A DNA stretch of 64,000 nucleotides from Streptomyces sp. NBC_00461 (GCF_036013935.1 NZ_CP107902.1:1550001-1614000), one strand, 5' to 3'. Positions 8,320 to 16,975 are shown, counted from the stretch's first letter. Notes: generated from the sequence alone by a model not told the origin. Translations and numbers: made by a program.

Positions 8320-8646
8320 TCAGCCCCTCAGATCGCCGCGGTGGACCCAGCGGCCGGCCAGCGACTCCTCGGGGTCGTGGCAGTCACCGATGCACTCCCA
8401 GGTGCCGCCGCTATTCTCGCATTCGAGCTTGGCGTTCACCTTGTTGTCCTTGTACACATAGCCGGTCACCCTGGCGTTCCTGCTCGGCGAGGCGTGAACG
8501 GCGACCTTCTCCTTGTTGACGATGTAGGCGTGGCCGACGGGGTGGCAGGAGAACGAAGCGGCCGAGGCGGGCGCCGCGACCACGGCGGGAAGAGCGGCGC
8601 CGATGAGCGCGGCCGTACCGATTACAGCTGCAACACGCTTACGCAT
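8320..8646 (-). CDS. Small secreted SH3-like protein
   Basis: The 108-residue protein has a clear Sec signal (KRVAAVIGTAALIGAALPAVV, cleavage after PASA), then about 80 residues with SH3-like strands (VAVHASPSRNARVTGYVYKD, GRWVHRGDL). Four cysteines (SCHP, LECE, ECIGDC) suggest disulfides in the secreted form. Bacterial SH3-type modules bind peptidoglycan or protein partners, but the partner is not evident. A good ribosome site GAAGGAG lies 4 nt before the ATG. A GTCATG-AA-CATGAC palindrome lies about 50 bp upstream and may control it. It is not linked to an operon. Confidence 0.85.
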   Translation of the reverse strand: MRKRVAAVIGTAALIGAALPAVVAAPASAASFSCHPVGHAYIVNKEKVAVHASPSRNARVTGYVYKDNKVNAKLECENSGGTWECIGDCHDPEESLAGRWVHRGDLRG

Positions 8647-8695
8647 GAGGCTCCTTCATCCTTGGGAACCAAGAGGTCCCGGGGGGTGGCAAGTC

Positions 8696-8709
8696 GTCAT
8701 GAACATGAC
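8696..8709. promoter_or_regulatory. Palindromic candidate operator upstream of the secreted SH3-like gene
   Basis: GTCATG-AA-CATGAC is a perfect inverted repeat with a 2-bp centre, flanked by further partial symmetry (AAGTC on the left, TTG on the right). It lies 50-63 bp upstream of the start at 8646, a usual position for a regulator site. Confidence 0.45.
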
Positions 8710-8803
8710 TTGATCACCTTAAAAGGAACGCCAGCCCTCGTCAAAGAAGCGGTCAAGCGCGAGCACTTGGGCATGGGGTGAGCGGCCGACTTCCCGGTAC
8801 GGC

Positions 8804-9649
8804 TCAGCCGATGCCGAACGCCCCGTTGGGGGGCTGGGGTGAGGGTACGGCGTTCTCGTCGCGTACCGGTCGCGCGCCGGCGATGAAGTCCCGTATGCCC
8901 GCCCCGTACTCGACCCGCGCCGGGAAGGCGTCGGCCGCCGTGAGCCGGGCCAGGGCGAGTGTGTCGGCGGGGTGGTGTGCGGCGACGAGCACGGCGTTGC
9001 CGAAGCGTCGTCCGCGCAGGACGGCCGGTTCGGCGATCAGCACCAGCTCCTCGAACACCGCGGCGAAGGTGGCGAGTTGGGAGCGGAGGAAGTCGAAGGG
9101 GGCGGCGTCGGCGAGGTTGGCGAGGTAGACGCCTCCGTCGCGCAGTACGCGGCCGGCCTCGCGGGCGTAGGTCAGGGACGTGAGGTGCGCCGGGACGCGG
9201 GAGCCGCCGAAGACGTCGGCGACGATCACGTCCGCGGAGTCCGTGGGGGCCGCTTCCAGCCAGGCGCGGGCGTCGGCGGTGTGCACGGCGACGGCGGCGT
9301 CGTCCGGGAGCGGCAGGTGCTCCACGACCAGCTCCAGCAGGGCGCGGTCCGCCTCGACGACGTCCTGCCGCGAGCCGGGCCGGGTCACGGCCAGATAGCG
9401 GGGCAGGGTGAGCGCGCCGCCACCGAGGTGCAGTACGTCCAGCGGGCGCCCCGGCTCCGCGACGGTGTCCAGAACATGCCCGAGCCGCCGCGCGTACTCG
9501 AACTCCAAATGCGTCGGCTCGTCCAGGTCCACATACGACTGCGGCGCCCCGTCGACCGTAAGCAGCCAGGCCCGCTTCCGATCCACGTCGGGCATCAGCT
9601 TGGCAGTGCCGTGATCGACATCTCGCGTCACGGGTATCGACTCGTCCAC
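8804..9649 (-). CDS. Spermidine-synthase-like methyltransferase-fold protein
   Basis: The 281-residue protein carries the Rossmann-type spermidine synthase core: LDVLHLGGGALTLPRYLA (glycine-rich loop), VVEADRALLELV (acidic residue for the co-substrate) and DVIVADVFGGSRVP. True spermidine synthases transfer an aminopropyl group from decarboxylated SAM to putrescine. Actinobacterial members of this group without a speD partner are of unclear function, so the call is to fold only. The GTG start at 9649 is preferred because everything upstream in frame is made of dispersed repeats; a longer start would translate those repeats. No ribosome site is strong. Confidence 0.85.
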   Translation of the reverse strand: MDESIPVTRDVDHGTAKLMPDVDRKRAWLLTVDGAPQSYVDLDEPTHLEFEYARRLGHVLDTVAEPGRPLDVLHLGGGALTLPRYLAVTRPGSRQDVVEADRALLELVVEHLPLPDDAAVAVHTADARAWLEAAPTDSADVIVADVFGGSRVPAHLTSLTYAREAGRVLRDGGVYLANLADAAPFDFLRSQLATFAAVFEELVLIAEPAVLRGRRFGNAVLVAAHHPADTLALARLTAADAFPARVEYGAGIRDFIAGARPVRDENAVPSPQPPNGAFGIG

Positions 9650-9683
9650 ACCCCCATTGTCCCCGGCCCGAGAACGCACCGGC

Positions 9684-9922
9684 ACACAGACACCCCAAAG
9701 GGGCCGCGAGGAACCGCGCGACCAGCCACAACCGGCCTGCAGCCACAGACACCCCAAAGGGGCGCGGGGAACTGCGCGACCAGCCACAGCCGAGCGGCAG
9801 TCCCCCACACACCCGCCAGCCAACAACGGGCACCGTGCCGGCACCGGCACACAGACACCCCAAAGGGGCGCGGGGAACTGCGCGACCAGCCACAGCCGAC
9901 CGGCAGTCCCCCACACACCTCA
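9684..9922. repeat. Three direct copies of a Streptomyces-type intergenic repeat
   Basis: The unit contains CACCCCAAAGGGG then CGCGGGGAACTGCGCGACCA and a CAGTCCCCCACACACC tail. Copies lie at about 9684-9740, 9744-9816 and 9848-9922, the last two nearly identical. Each unit has internal dyads (CCCCAAAGGGG; CGCG...CGCG) that could fold in RNA. This 302-bp gap between the spermidine-synthase-like gene and tuf3 holds nothing else. Similar sequences are widespread between Streptomyces genes. Confidence 0.8.
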
Positions 9923-9951
9923 GCCCCAACGGACCGACTTCCGCACAGCCG

Positions 9952-11121
9952 TCAGCCGACAGCTGTCACCGTGCCCGCCCCGACCGTCCGGCCGCCCTCG
10001 CGGATCGCGAAGCCGAGCCCCGGCTCCAGAGGCACATCGCGGCCGAGCTCGACCGTCATGGTCACGGTGTCACCGGGCCGGGCGACCGCCGCCTCGCCGA
10101 GGTCGACGTCGCCGACCACGTCCGCGGTGCGGATGTAGAACTGCGGCCGGTAGCCGGTGGACACCGGGGTCGTACGGCCGCCCTCGCGCGTCGACAGGAC
10201 GTAGACGCGCGCGGAGAAGCGATGGCTGGGCGCCACGCTGCCGGGCGCCGCCACGACGTGCCCGCGCCGGACCGCGTCCCGCGGCACCCCGCGCAGCAGC
10301 AGCGCCACGTTGTCCCCGGCCTGCGCCTCCTCCATGGGCTTGCCGAAGGTCTCCAGACCGGTGACGACACTCTCCAGCCCGGCGCCGAGCACTTCGACAC
10401 GGTCGCCGACGCGCACGACACCGCGCTCGACGGCGCCGGTCACCACCGTCCCCCGGCCGGTGATCGTGAGCACGTTCTCGACGGGCAGCAGGAACGGCGC
10501 GTCCAGGTAACGCTCGGGCATGGGCACATACGTGTCCACGGCGTCGAGCAGCGCCTCGATGGACGCCGTCCACCGCGGGTCGCCCTCCAGCGCCTTCAGC
10601 CCGGAGACGCGTACGACGGGTACCGCGTCGCCGCCGTAGCCCTGCGAGGTGAGCAGTTCGCGGACCTCCAGCTCCACGAGGTCGGTGAGCTCCTCGTCCC
10701 CCGCGTCGGCCTTGTTGAGGGCGACGACGATGTGGTCGACGCCCACCTGCCGGGCGAGCAGGACGTGTTCGGCGGTCTGCGGCATGATCCCGTCGACCGC
10801 GGAGACGACGAGGATCGCCCCGTCGAGCTGCGCGGCACCGGTGACCATGTTCTTGACGTAGTCGGCGTGGCCGGGCATGTCCACGTGCGCGTAGTGACGC
10901 GTGTCGGTCTCGTACTCGACATGCGCGATGTTGATGGTGATGCCGCGGGCGGCCTCCTCCGGGGCGCGGTCGATGCGGTCGAACGGCACGAACGTGCCGG
11001 TGCCGCGCTCGGCCAGCACCTTGGTGATGGCGGCGGTCAGGGTGGTCTTGCCGTGGTCGACGTGGCCCATGGTGCCGATGTTCAGATGCGGTTTGGTGCG
11101 CACGTATGCCGTCTTGGGCAT
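9952..11121 (-). CDS. tuf3: Divergent elongation factor Tu (EF-Tu3)
   Basis: All GTP-binding signatures are present: GHVDHGKT (residues 19-26), [22 protein letters not shown] and the G5 loop VSGLKAL. The three EF-Tu domains are intact in 389 residues. Compared with housekeeping EF-Tu it shows many changes, for example DMPGH in place of DCPGH and SGLKAL in place of SALKAL, so it is the third, divergent copy known from S. coelicolor and S. ramocissimus as tuf3. In those species tuf3 is not essential and is linked to the stringent response. The start is ATG 11121 with GAGG 7 nt upstream. It is alone, without the rpsL-rpsG-fusA neighbours of tuf1. Confidence 0.95.
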   Translation of the reverse strand: MPKTAYVRTKPHLNIGTMGHVDHGKTTLTAAITKVLAERGTGTFVPFDRIDRAPEEAARGITINIAHVEYETDTRHYAHVDMPGHADYVKNMVTGAAQLDGAILVVSAVDGIMPQTAEHVLLARQVGVDHIVVALNKADAGDEELTDLVELEVRELLTSQGYGGDAVPVVRVSGLKALEGDPRWTASIEALLDAVDTYVPMPERYLDAPFLLPVENVLTITGRGTVVTGAVERGVVRVGDRVEVLGAGLESVVTGLETFGKPMEEAQAGDNVALLLRGVPRDAVRRGHVVAAPGSVAPSHRFSARVYVLSTREGGRTTPVSTGYRPQFYIRTADVVGDVDLGEAAVARPGDTVTMTVELGRDVPLEPGLGFAIREGGRTVGAGTVTAVG

Positions 11122-11270
11122 GGCGATACCTCGAAGCCTCTTCGTAGGAGAGATGGGGACCCCAAGGACTCGCCGACCCTCCCCCTGCGGGGTCCGCCGG
11201 ACGATCCGGAGAGGGTCAGCTTCGGGCGCCGTCGACTGCGGCGACTGGAACGGGAACGGCAGCCTTCGGG

Positions 11271-11290
11271 GCATCCGCGACCGCGGATGC
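11271..11290. promoter_or_regulatory. 20-bp inverted repeat upstream of tuf3
   Basis: GCATCCGCG-AC-CGCGGATGC is a perfect dyad with 9-bp arms and a 2-bp centre, 150-169 bp upstream of the tuf3 start. Such a tight dyad is more like a protein-binding site than a terminator, though it could fold in RNA. The rest of the 271-bp gap shows no ORF I would support. Confidence 0.45.
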
Positions 11291-11392
11291 TGCGAGGTGG
11301 AAGGCGTACCGGAACATGACGCCGATCATTGCTGACGCTTTGCCCGGCGTCGAATGGTTTTCCGCTCCACGGTCTTTGCGCGCCACGGCGGT

Positions 11393-12115
11393 TCAGGCCC
11401 CGATGTTCTTCAGCGCCTCCCGCACCGAAAGCGGCGCGAACCGCCCCCGCTCCCGTGCCAGGAACGTCCGTACGGCCTCCGGGTCGGTCTTGGCGTACTC
11501 GCGCAGGCTCCAGCCGATGGCCTTGCGGACGAAGAAGTCGGGGTGCCCGGACTGGCGCAGGCAGTAGCTGAAGAGGCGTTCGGAGTCGGTGCGTTCCTTG
11601 TGGCGCAGCTGGTGGAGCAGGGCGGTGCGGGCGACCCACAGGTCCTCGTCCACGATCCAGGCGTCCATGTCCGCCCTCAGCGCCGGGTCGGCCGCGACCA
11701 GGGCACCCACGACGTGGGCCGCGAGGGCGTCGACGGTGTCCCACCAGGAAAGGGTGGCGACGAGGTGCCGGGCCACCGGGAGGAAGCCGGAGGAGCACAC
11801 GCGCGCGTGGCGGCGCAGATAGTCGACGGCGAAGTAGTGGTACTCACGCTCGGGCAACTGCCAGCAGCGCAGGGCGATCGCGGCACAGTCGGGCTCGTCG
11901 GGACGGGGCAGGCCCTCCAGGACGGTGCGGGACAGGGCACGGCGCACGGGCGTGGTGAGGCCGAGGAAGGGGGCCACGTCCTTCAGGTACGCGCGCATGG
12001 GCGCGGCCCGCTCCGGATCGGCGGCGGCGCCGTATGTGGCGGTGAGCCGCTGCAGCACGGTGTCGGCGACTGTGCTGGACGGCACGTCCAAGATGTCCCC
12101 ACCTGTGACGGTCAT
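11393..12115 (-). CDS. DNA alkylation repair protein, AlkD-like HEAT-repeat fold
   Basis: The 240-residue all-helical protein matches the AlkD/DNA alkylation repair family: RAYLKDVAPFLGLTTPVRRAL near the start, REYHYFAVDYLRRHARV and WWDTVDALAAHVVGALV in the middle, and HPDFFVRKAIGWSLREYAKTDP near the end. AlkD glycosylases remove N3- and N7-alkylated purines using Trp and Asp residues in the concave face; WWDTVD here corresponds to that site. Start 12115 is supported by TAGGGT 7 nt upstream (leaderless). The gene is divergent from the TVP38 protein with only 49 bp between start codons. Confidence 0.9.
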   Translation of the reverse strand: MTVTGGDILDVPSSTVADTVLQRLTATYGAAADPERAAPMRAYLKDVAPFLGLTTPVRRALSRTVLEGLPRPDEPDCAAIALRCWQLPEREYHYFAVDYLRRHARVCSSGFLPVARHLVATLSWWDTVDALAAHVVGALVAADPALRADMDAWIVDEDLWVARTALLHQLRHKERTDSERLFSYCLRQSGHPDFFVRKAIGWSLREYAKTDPEAVRTFLARERGRFAPLSVREALKNIGA

Positions 12116-12122
12116 GAGACGA

Positions 12123-12158
12123 ACCCTACGGCGATCACACATATCCGTCCGTTAGTGT
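12123..12158. promoter_or_regulatory. Compact divergent leaderless promoters
   Basis: TAGGGT on the minus strand (12123-12128) serves the AlkD-like gene and TAGTGT on the plus strand (12153-12158) serves the TVP38 gene. Each lies 6-7 nt before its ATG. With 49 bp between starts the two promoters must share their -35 space. Confidence 0.6.
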
Positions 12159-12164
12159 CACTGG

Positions 12165-12938
12165 ATGCTCGATGCCACCACCCGCTCTGGGGGCACCGCC
12201 ACGGCCTCTCCCCGGGCCGCCGCCACGGAGCTCGCCGTCGCCGTCGCCGTGCCCGCACCGCCGACCCTGGGCGAGCGCTGCACGCGCGTGCTGCTCTCGC
12301 CCTGGTCGCGGCTGTCCCTGCTCGTTCTCCTGCTCGCGGGCGCCGCGAGTGCCGTGCTGGTCTTCGAGCCACAGCGGCTGCTGGCGCACGGCTGGCCGCC
12401 ACAGTTCGGCGGAGCCGCGGCCGCCGTGGTGTTCGCGGCGGCGTACGGACTGTGCAGCGTGGCCTTCGTGCCACGGCCGCTGCTGAACCTCGCGGCGGGC
12501 GCGCTCTTCGGTTCCCAGTTCGGCACCGGGACGGCCCTGGCGGGCACGGTGCTCGGGGCCGGGATCGCCTTCGGTCTGGGCCGGGTGCTCGGGCAGGACG
12601 CGTTGCGCCCCCTGGTGCGGGGCCGGCTGCTGAAGACGGCGGACGGACAGCTCAGCAGGCACGCTTTCCGCTCGATGATGGCGGTCCGGCTCTTCCCGGG
12701 CGTGCCGTTCTGGGCCGCGAACTACTGTGCCGCCGTCTCCCGCATGGGCTGGCTGCCCTTCCTGCTCGCGACGGCGCTCGGCTCGATCCCGAACACCGCC
12801 GCGTACGTCGTCGCCGGCGCCCGTGCCTCCGCGCCGACGTCCCCCGCCTTCCTGATCGCCATGGCCTGTATCGCCCTGCCGGCCCTGGTGGCGGCGGTGG
12901 TCGCCTGGCGCAAGCGGCACCACCTGCGCGGGAACTGA
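12165..12938 (+). CDS. TVP38/TMEM64 (VTT-domain) family membrane protein
   Basis: The 257-residue protein has about five to six hydrophobic segments. It carries the VTT-domain signature in LLNLAAGALFGSQFGTGTALAGT and VRLFPGVPFWAANYCAAVS, ending in GSIPNTAAYVVAGARA. This DedA-related superfamily includes lipid-flippase-like proteins; the cargo is not known here. An Ala/Thr-rich cytoplasmic N-terminus of about 45 residues precedes the first helix (RLSLLVLLLAGAASAVLVF). The gene ends 27 bp before the convergent thiolase gene. No ribosome site is visible, in line with the leaderless promoter. Confidence 0.88.
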   Translation: MLDATTRSGGTATASPRAAATELAVAVAVPAPPTLGERCTRVLLSPWSRLSLLVLLLAGAASAVLVFEPQRLLAHGWPPQFGGAAAAVVFAAAYGLCSVAFVPRPLLNLAAGALFGSQFGTGTALAGTVLGAGIAFGLGRVLGQDALRPLVRGRLLKTADGQLSRHAFRSMMAVRLFPGVPFWAANYCAAVSRMGWLPFLLATALGSIPNTAAYVVAGARASAPTSPAFLIAMACIALPALVAAVVAWRKRHHLRGN

Positions 12939-12965
12939 CGCACCGTCACATAGTGAGGCGACGGT

Positions 12966-14144
12966 CTACACGCTTTCCACGCTCTCCAGGACCATCGCGT
13001 TGGCCAGCCCGCCCGCCTCGCACATCGTCTGCAGGGCGTAACGGGCACCACGCGCGCGCATGGCGTGCACCAGGGTGGTCGTCAGGCGCGTGCCGCTCGC
13101 GCCCAGCGGGTGGCCGATGGCTATCGCGCCGCCGTGCACGTTGACCTTGGCGAGGTCCGCGCCGGTCTCCTGCTGCCAGGCGAGCACGACGCTGGAGAAC
13201 GCCTCGTTGACCTCGAACAGGTCGATGTCGTCCATGCTCAGACCGGCCCTGCGCAGCACCTTCTCGGTGGCCGGTACGACGCCCGTGAGCATCAGGAGCG
13301 GGTCGGAACCGGTGACGGCGAAGCTGTGCAGCCGGGCGAGCGGGCGCAGGCCGAGGCGGGCCGCGGTCTCACTGGACGTGATGAGCACGGCGGAGGCGCC
13401 GTCGTTGACGGGACTGGCGTTGCCTGCGGTGACGTTCCACTCGATCTGCGGGAAGCGCTCGGCGAAGGCCGGGTCGTGGTAGGCGGGCCGTAGGCCGGCG
13501 AGGATCTCCGGGGTGCTGTTCGGCCGTACGCACTCGTCGCGTGTGACGCCTTCCAGGGGCGCGACCTCGGCGTCGAAGAGCCCCTTGGCCCAGGCGTCGG
13601 CGGCCTTGCGGTGCGAGGAGACCGCGAAGGCGTCCATCTGGTCCCGTGTGATCGACCACTTCGCGGCGATGAGCTCGGCGCTGATGCCCTGTGGGACGAG
13701 CCCCTCGGGGTAGCGCTCGGCGACGCCGGGCCCGAAGGGGTCCTTGCCGGCTGGCACGTTCGACCACATCGGCACGCGGCTCATCGACTCGACTCCGCAG
13801 GCGACGACGAGGTCGTAGGCGCCGGAGATGACGCCCTGCGCCGCGAAGTGCACGGCCTGCTGGGAGGAGCCGCACTGGCGGTCCACGGTGGTCGCCGGGA
13901 CGGTCTCCGGGAAGCCCGCCGACAGGACGGCGTAGCGGGTGGTGTTCATGGCCTGCTCGCCGACCTGGTCGACCGTGCCGCCGATGACGTCGTCGATCAG
14001 GGCCGGGTCGACGCCGGAGCGGTCGAGAAGAGTGCGCAGGGTGTGGGCGAGGAGCTCGACCGGGTGGACGTGCGCGAGAGAACCGCCCGGCTTGCCCTTG
14101 CCGATCGGCGTGCGTACGGCTTCGACGATGACTGCGTCACGCAT
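12966..14144 (-). CDS. Thiolase, acetyl-CoA acyltransferase type
   Basis: The 392-residue enzyme has the nucleophile Cys91 in TVDRQCGSSQQA, the HGGAIAIGHPLGASGTR motif with the catalytic His, and the second catalytic Cys in CEAGGLANAMV. It therefore cleaves 3-ketoacyl-CoA or condenses acetyl-CoA. The length is standard. The sequence is closer to degradative acyltransferases (FadA type) than to biosynthetic PhbA, but this is a judgement by eye. No other beta-oxidation gene is adjacent. A HxlR-type regulator is divergent, and a TGGTGAGT/ACTCACCA dyad lies between, so the thiolase is probably its target. Confidence 0.93.
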   Translation of the reverse strand: MRDAVIVEAVRTPIGKGKPGGSLAHVHPVELLAHTLRTLLDRSGVDPALIDDVIGGTVDQVGEQAMNTTRYAVLSAGFPETVPATTVDRQCGSSQQAVHFAAQGVISGAYDLVVACGVESMSRVPMWSNVPAGKDPFGPGVAERYPEGLVPQGISAELIAAKWSITRDQMDAFAVSSHRKAADAWAKGLFDAEVAPLEGVTRDECVRPNSTPEILAGLRPAYHDPAFAERFPQIEWNVTAGNASPVNDGASAVLITSSETAARLGLRPLARLHSFAVTGSDPLLMLTGVVPATEKVLRRAGLSMDDIDLFEVNEAFSSVVLAWQQETGADLAKVNVHGGAIAIGHPLGASGTRLTTTLVHAMRARGARYALQTMCEAGGLANAMVLESVESV

Positions 14145-14178
14145 GTGCGGGCCTCCATGACGAGCATTGGGTGACTAC

Positions 14179-14205
14179 TGGTGAGTAGGAAATCCAAACT
14201 CACCA
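14179..14205. promoter_or_regulatory. Candidate HxlR operator
   Basis: TGGTGAGT-N11-ACTCACCA is a perfect 8-bp inverted repeat (14179-14186 and 14198-14205). It lies in the 106-bp gap between the divergent thiolase and HxlR genes, 35 bp upstream of the thiolase start. Confidence 0.6.
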
Positions 14206-14238
14206 TAGCTCTGCGCGTTGGAAAATCAAACCCTCCCT

Positions 14239-14244
14239 TAGACT
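14239..14244 (+). promoter_or_regulatory. -10 element (TAGACT) of the HxlR gene
   Basis: TAGACT lies 6 nt before ATG 14251, and no ribosome site is present, so the transcript is probably leaderless. Confidence 0.55.
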
Positions 14245-14250
14245 GGCCTC

Positions 14251-14730
14251 ATGGCCGCACCCAAAGACCAGCGCAGTCCGCGCCCCTGTTCCATCGCCGA
14301 CGCCCTGGCGCTCGTGGGTGAGAAGTACTCCCTGCTCGTCCTGCGCGAGGTGTGCCTGGGCAACGGTCGCTTCGACCAGCTGGTGCGCAACATCGGCGCC
14401 CCGCGCGACATCCTGGCCACCCGCCTGCGCCGCCTCGTGGACGCCGGGATCCTGACCAAGCGCGTCTACAGCGAGCGGCCGCAGCGCTTCGAGTACCGGC
14501 CTTCACAGGCGGGGCTCGAACTCGAGCCGGTCCTGATGACCCTCATGGAGTGGGGCGACCGCCATCTCCGCAAGGACGACGACCGCCCCATGGTGATCGA
14601 GCACGTCTGCGGCAACGAACTGGTCCCGGTCGTCACCTGCCGCGCCTGCGGCAACCCGGTGCACCACGAGGACCTCACCGCACACCCCCAGGCCGACGGC
14701 TGGACGGTGACGGGACCGACGGCCGCCTGA
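14251..14730 (+). CDS. HxlR-family transcriptional regulator
   Basis: The 159-residue protein begins CSIADALALVGEKYSLLVLREV, the typical HxlR start, and continues through the winged helix (FDQLVRNIGAPRDILATRLRRLVDAGIL; YRPSQAGLELEPVLMTLMEWGD). A C-terminal extension with two CxxC-like pairs (VTCRACGNPVHH) could bind zinc, and the HxlR cysteine near residue 12 could make it redox- or aldehyde-sensitive; both are inference. It faces the thiolase gene across a clear dyad and may repress it and itself. Confidence 0.92.
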   Translation: MAAPKDQRSPRPCSIADALALVGEKYSLLVLREVCLGNGRFDQLVRNIGAPRDILATRLRRLVDAGILTKRVYSERPQRFEYRPSQAGLELEPVLMTLMEWGDRHLRKDDDRPMVIEHVCGNELVPVVTCRACGNPVHHEDLTAHPQADGWTVTGPTAA

Positions 14731-14801
14731 GCCTGGTCCTGATCAGGCAAACGGGTGCGAGACGGCGACGCCGCCCGGCAGTCCCGAAAACTCCCCCGCG
14801 C

Positions 14802-15728
14802 TCACCACGGATGCGTCTGCAGGTACTTGGCGATCTCCGGGCGCTCCCACGACCCGTCGGCCACCACGATCCGGTAGCGGCGGGTGAGGGTGTCGCCGGG
14901 GGCGAGTTCGAGTTCGTCGTAGAACGCCCAGGACGGGGCGACCGCGGCGAACGGCTCGTTGCGTACGAACCAGTGCGCGGGGTGGGTTCCGTGTTCGCCC
15001 AGGTCGTCGTTCTCGGGGGCATGGGCGAAGACGAGAGTGGCGTGGCCGTCGGAGCCGTCGTGTTCGCCGCAGAAGGCGAGCCAGGACGACTGCCCGCCCA
15101 TCAGACCGGGACCCTCCGCGTCGGGGCCGATGATCCGGCCGTCGCGGAAGGCCCGCGGGCCGCGCCAGAACAGGCCGGTGTAGCCGGCCATCTCGCGTCC
15201 CGCGGTGGTCGGGCTGCCGAAGCGCAGCGGCTCGTCCCGGCGGTTGGTGACGGCACTGGTCCAGGTCAGCGCCCAGGATCCGGACTCCGTGTCCACGTCG
15301 TGGATCTCGACTCGGCGCTCCTCGTCGGCCCACAGTTCGCCGCCGTACGGGTGCCAGGTGAGCCGCTCGGCGATGACGACGCGGTCGTCGTGGGCGGCCA
15401 CCTCGTCGAAGGCGACGTGCGCCATCGAGCCCACGCGCTCCGGCAGTTCGAGGTAACCCTCGCCGTGGACGTAGGAGTTGCCGCCCCACAGGTTGGCGCC
15501 CGACAGGTGCGAGGCCGTCAGCTGCAGGCCCTTGTGCCAGCGGTGGTCGTTCGGCCGGTAGTCGGTGACGACGTCGCCGGCGAGGGTGCGCAAGGGGTGG
15601 ATGTACGGCTTCGGGGACTCCCAGGCCGCCTCCGCGGCGTAGACGTAGCTGAGCAGTTCCACTCCGGTGACCGGTTCGGTGATCGTGATCCGGTCGCCGT
15701 GGGCGTGGACGACGCGCAGGCCGCTCAT
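14802..15728 (-). CDS. DUF6807/PmoA-family protein
   Basis: The 308-residue soluble protein has conserved blocks YIHPLRTLAGDVVTDYRPNDH, WHKGLQLTASHLSGANLWGG and RFGSPTTAGREMAGYTGLFW, which place it in the family often labelled PmoA or DUF6807. The label is historic; no monooxygenase function is implied. The beta-rich make-up and the His/Asp-rich segment suggest carbohydrate binding, as in aldose-epimerase-like folds. ATG 15728 overlaps the stop of the Gfo/Idh gene as ATGA, so the two are co-translated. Such proteins recur beside Gfo/Idh oxidoreductases and sugar transporters, so a role in sugar catabolism is likely but unproven. Confidence 0.85.
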   Translation of the reverse strand: MSGLRVVHAHGDRITITEPVTGVELLSYVYAAEAAWESPKPYIHPLRTLAGDVVTDYRPNDHRWHKGLQLTASHLSGANLWGGNSYVHGEGYLELPERVGSMAHVAFDEVAAHDDRVVIAERLTWHPYGGELWADEERRVEIHDVDTESGSWALTWTSAVTNRRDEPLRFGSPTTAGREMAGYTGLFWRGPRAFRDGRIIGPDAEGPGLMGGQSSWLAFCGEHDGSDGHATLVFAHAPENDDLGEHGTHPAHWFVRNEPFAAVAPSWAFYDELELAPGDTLTRRYRIVVADGSWERPEIAKYLQTHPW

Positions 15729-16912
15729 GCGGACACCTCCTCGGCGGCTGCGGGAGCCACGGGTGCCCAGCCCGGCGCACCCCCGTGCATCGCCGAGTGG
15801 AACGGGTCGCCGGGGCCGATCTCGCCGGCCCTCACCGTAGTGTCCGTGAACGCCGACTTGTACAGCGCGGCGATGAGCTCCAGGCTCGTACGCCCGTCGG
15901 CGCCGCTGCTGCGCGGCCGCTCCCCCGCGCGCATGCTCGCGACCAGCTCCCGCAACTGCTCCGTGTGCGAGCTGGGCACGTCGGTCCCGAAGTCCTGCCA
16001 GGCGGCGGCCTCGGCGGCCGGCACGCCGGGGGCCGGGGTGATGCGCCAGTTCGCGTTGCTGTGGCCGTAGAGATGGGTGAGCTCGACAGTGGCGCGTTCG
16101 CAGTCGATGCGGATGCGGCTGACCTCGTCGGGGCTCAGGACACTGTTGACGACCGTCGCCATGGCACCGCTCTCGAACCGGACCAGCGCGGTCGAGACGT
16201 CCTCGGTCTCCACGTCGTGCACCAGGCGTCCGGCCATCGCCCGCACCTCGCTCCACGGGCCGAGCAGGTCCAGCAGGAGGTCCATCTGGTGGATGCCGTG
16301 GCCCATGGCGGGTCCGCCGCCCTCGGTCGCCCAGCGGCCGCGCCAGGGCACGGCGTAGTAGGCGGTGTCGCGGTACCAGGTGGTCTGGCAGTGGGCGACG
16401 AGCGGCCGGCCCACGGTCTTGTCTGCGAGCAGTCGGCGCACGTGCCGGGAGCCGGAGCCGAAGCGGTGCTGGAAGACGATGGACGCGTACGGGCCGCCGT
16501 CCGCGCCCTCCTCGGCCTCCACCGCGTCGTAGTCGGCGAGCGTCGGCACCGGCGGCTTCTCGCACCACACCCACGCCCCGGCGCGCAGGGCGGCGATCGT
16601 CTGGTCGCGGTGCAGCGTCGGCGGGGTGCAGACGCTGACCAGGTCGGGGCGCTGCTCACGGAGCATCCGGTCGAGATCGGTGTAGGCGTGCGGGATCCCG
16701 GTCTCCCGGCAGAACTCCTCTACCGCGGTGGCATCGATGTCGACGGCGGCGACGACCTCCGTCTCGCCCTCCGCGGCGAGCGCGGACAGCGCGGACAGGT
16801 GCGAGCCCCGGCCGATGGCGCCGATACCGATGATCGCGGCACGGACGCGTCGGCCGGCGAGGGGGGCGGGGAGGGGCCGGGACGTCCCTGGGCGGGTCTC
16901 GGACGTGGACAT
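15725..16912 (-). CDS. Gfo/Idh/MocA-family sugar oxidoreductase
   Basis: The 395-residue protein starts its NAD(P)-binding fold at VRAAIIGIGAIGRGSHLSAL and shows the family motif WCEKPPVPTLADYDAV, an EKP-type catalytic Lys. A GHGIHQMDLLLDLLGPW segment carries the usual His near the substrate. The C-terminal alpha/beta domain is complete. It should oxidise or reduce a sugar or cyclitol using NAD(P). ATG 16912 is used; AGG precedes it. The DUF6807 gene follows with a 4-base overlap. A LacI-type GCAAGCGCTTTCC box lies about 65 bp upstream, pointing to carbon-source control. Confidence 0.92.
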   Translation of the reverse strand: MSTSETRPGTSRPLPAPLAGRRVRAAIIGIGAIGRGSHLSALSALAAEGETEVVAAVDIDATAVEEFCRETGIPHAYTDLDRMLREQRPDLVSVCTPPTLHRDQTIAALRAGAWVWCEKPPVPTLADYDAVEAEEGADGGPYASIVFQHRFGSGSRHVRRLLADKTVGRPLVAHCQTTWYRDTAYYAVPWRGRWATEGGGPAMGHGIHQMDLLLDLLGPWSEVRAMAGRLVHDVETEDVSTALVRFESGAMATVVNSVLSPDEVSRIRIDCERATVELTHLYGHSNANWRITPAPGVPAAEAAAWQDFGTDVPSSHTEQLRELVASMRAGERPRSSGADGRTSLELIAALYKSAFTDTTVRAGEIGPGDPFHSAMHGGAPGWAPVAPAAAEEVSA

Positions 16913-16975
16913 GGACCTGATCAGCACTCCTCCGGGGACAACGGGCCGACGAGGAGGAACGCCGAACCTCGGGAA

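Noticed and set aside
8804..9649. True spermidine synthase (speE)
   Set aside because: Fold motifs fit but no SAM decarboxylase gene is adjacent and the substrate residues cannot be assigned by eye.
9684..9922. Repeats that might be a CRISPR array or mobile element end
   Set aside because: The units include conserved flanks but no unique spacers, and no transposase or terminal repeats are present.
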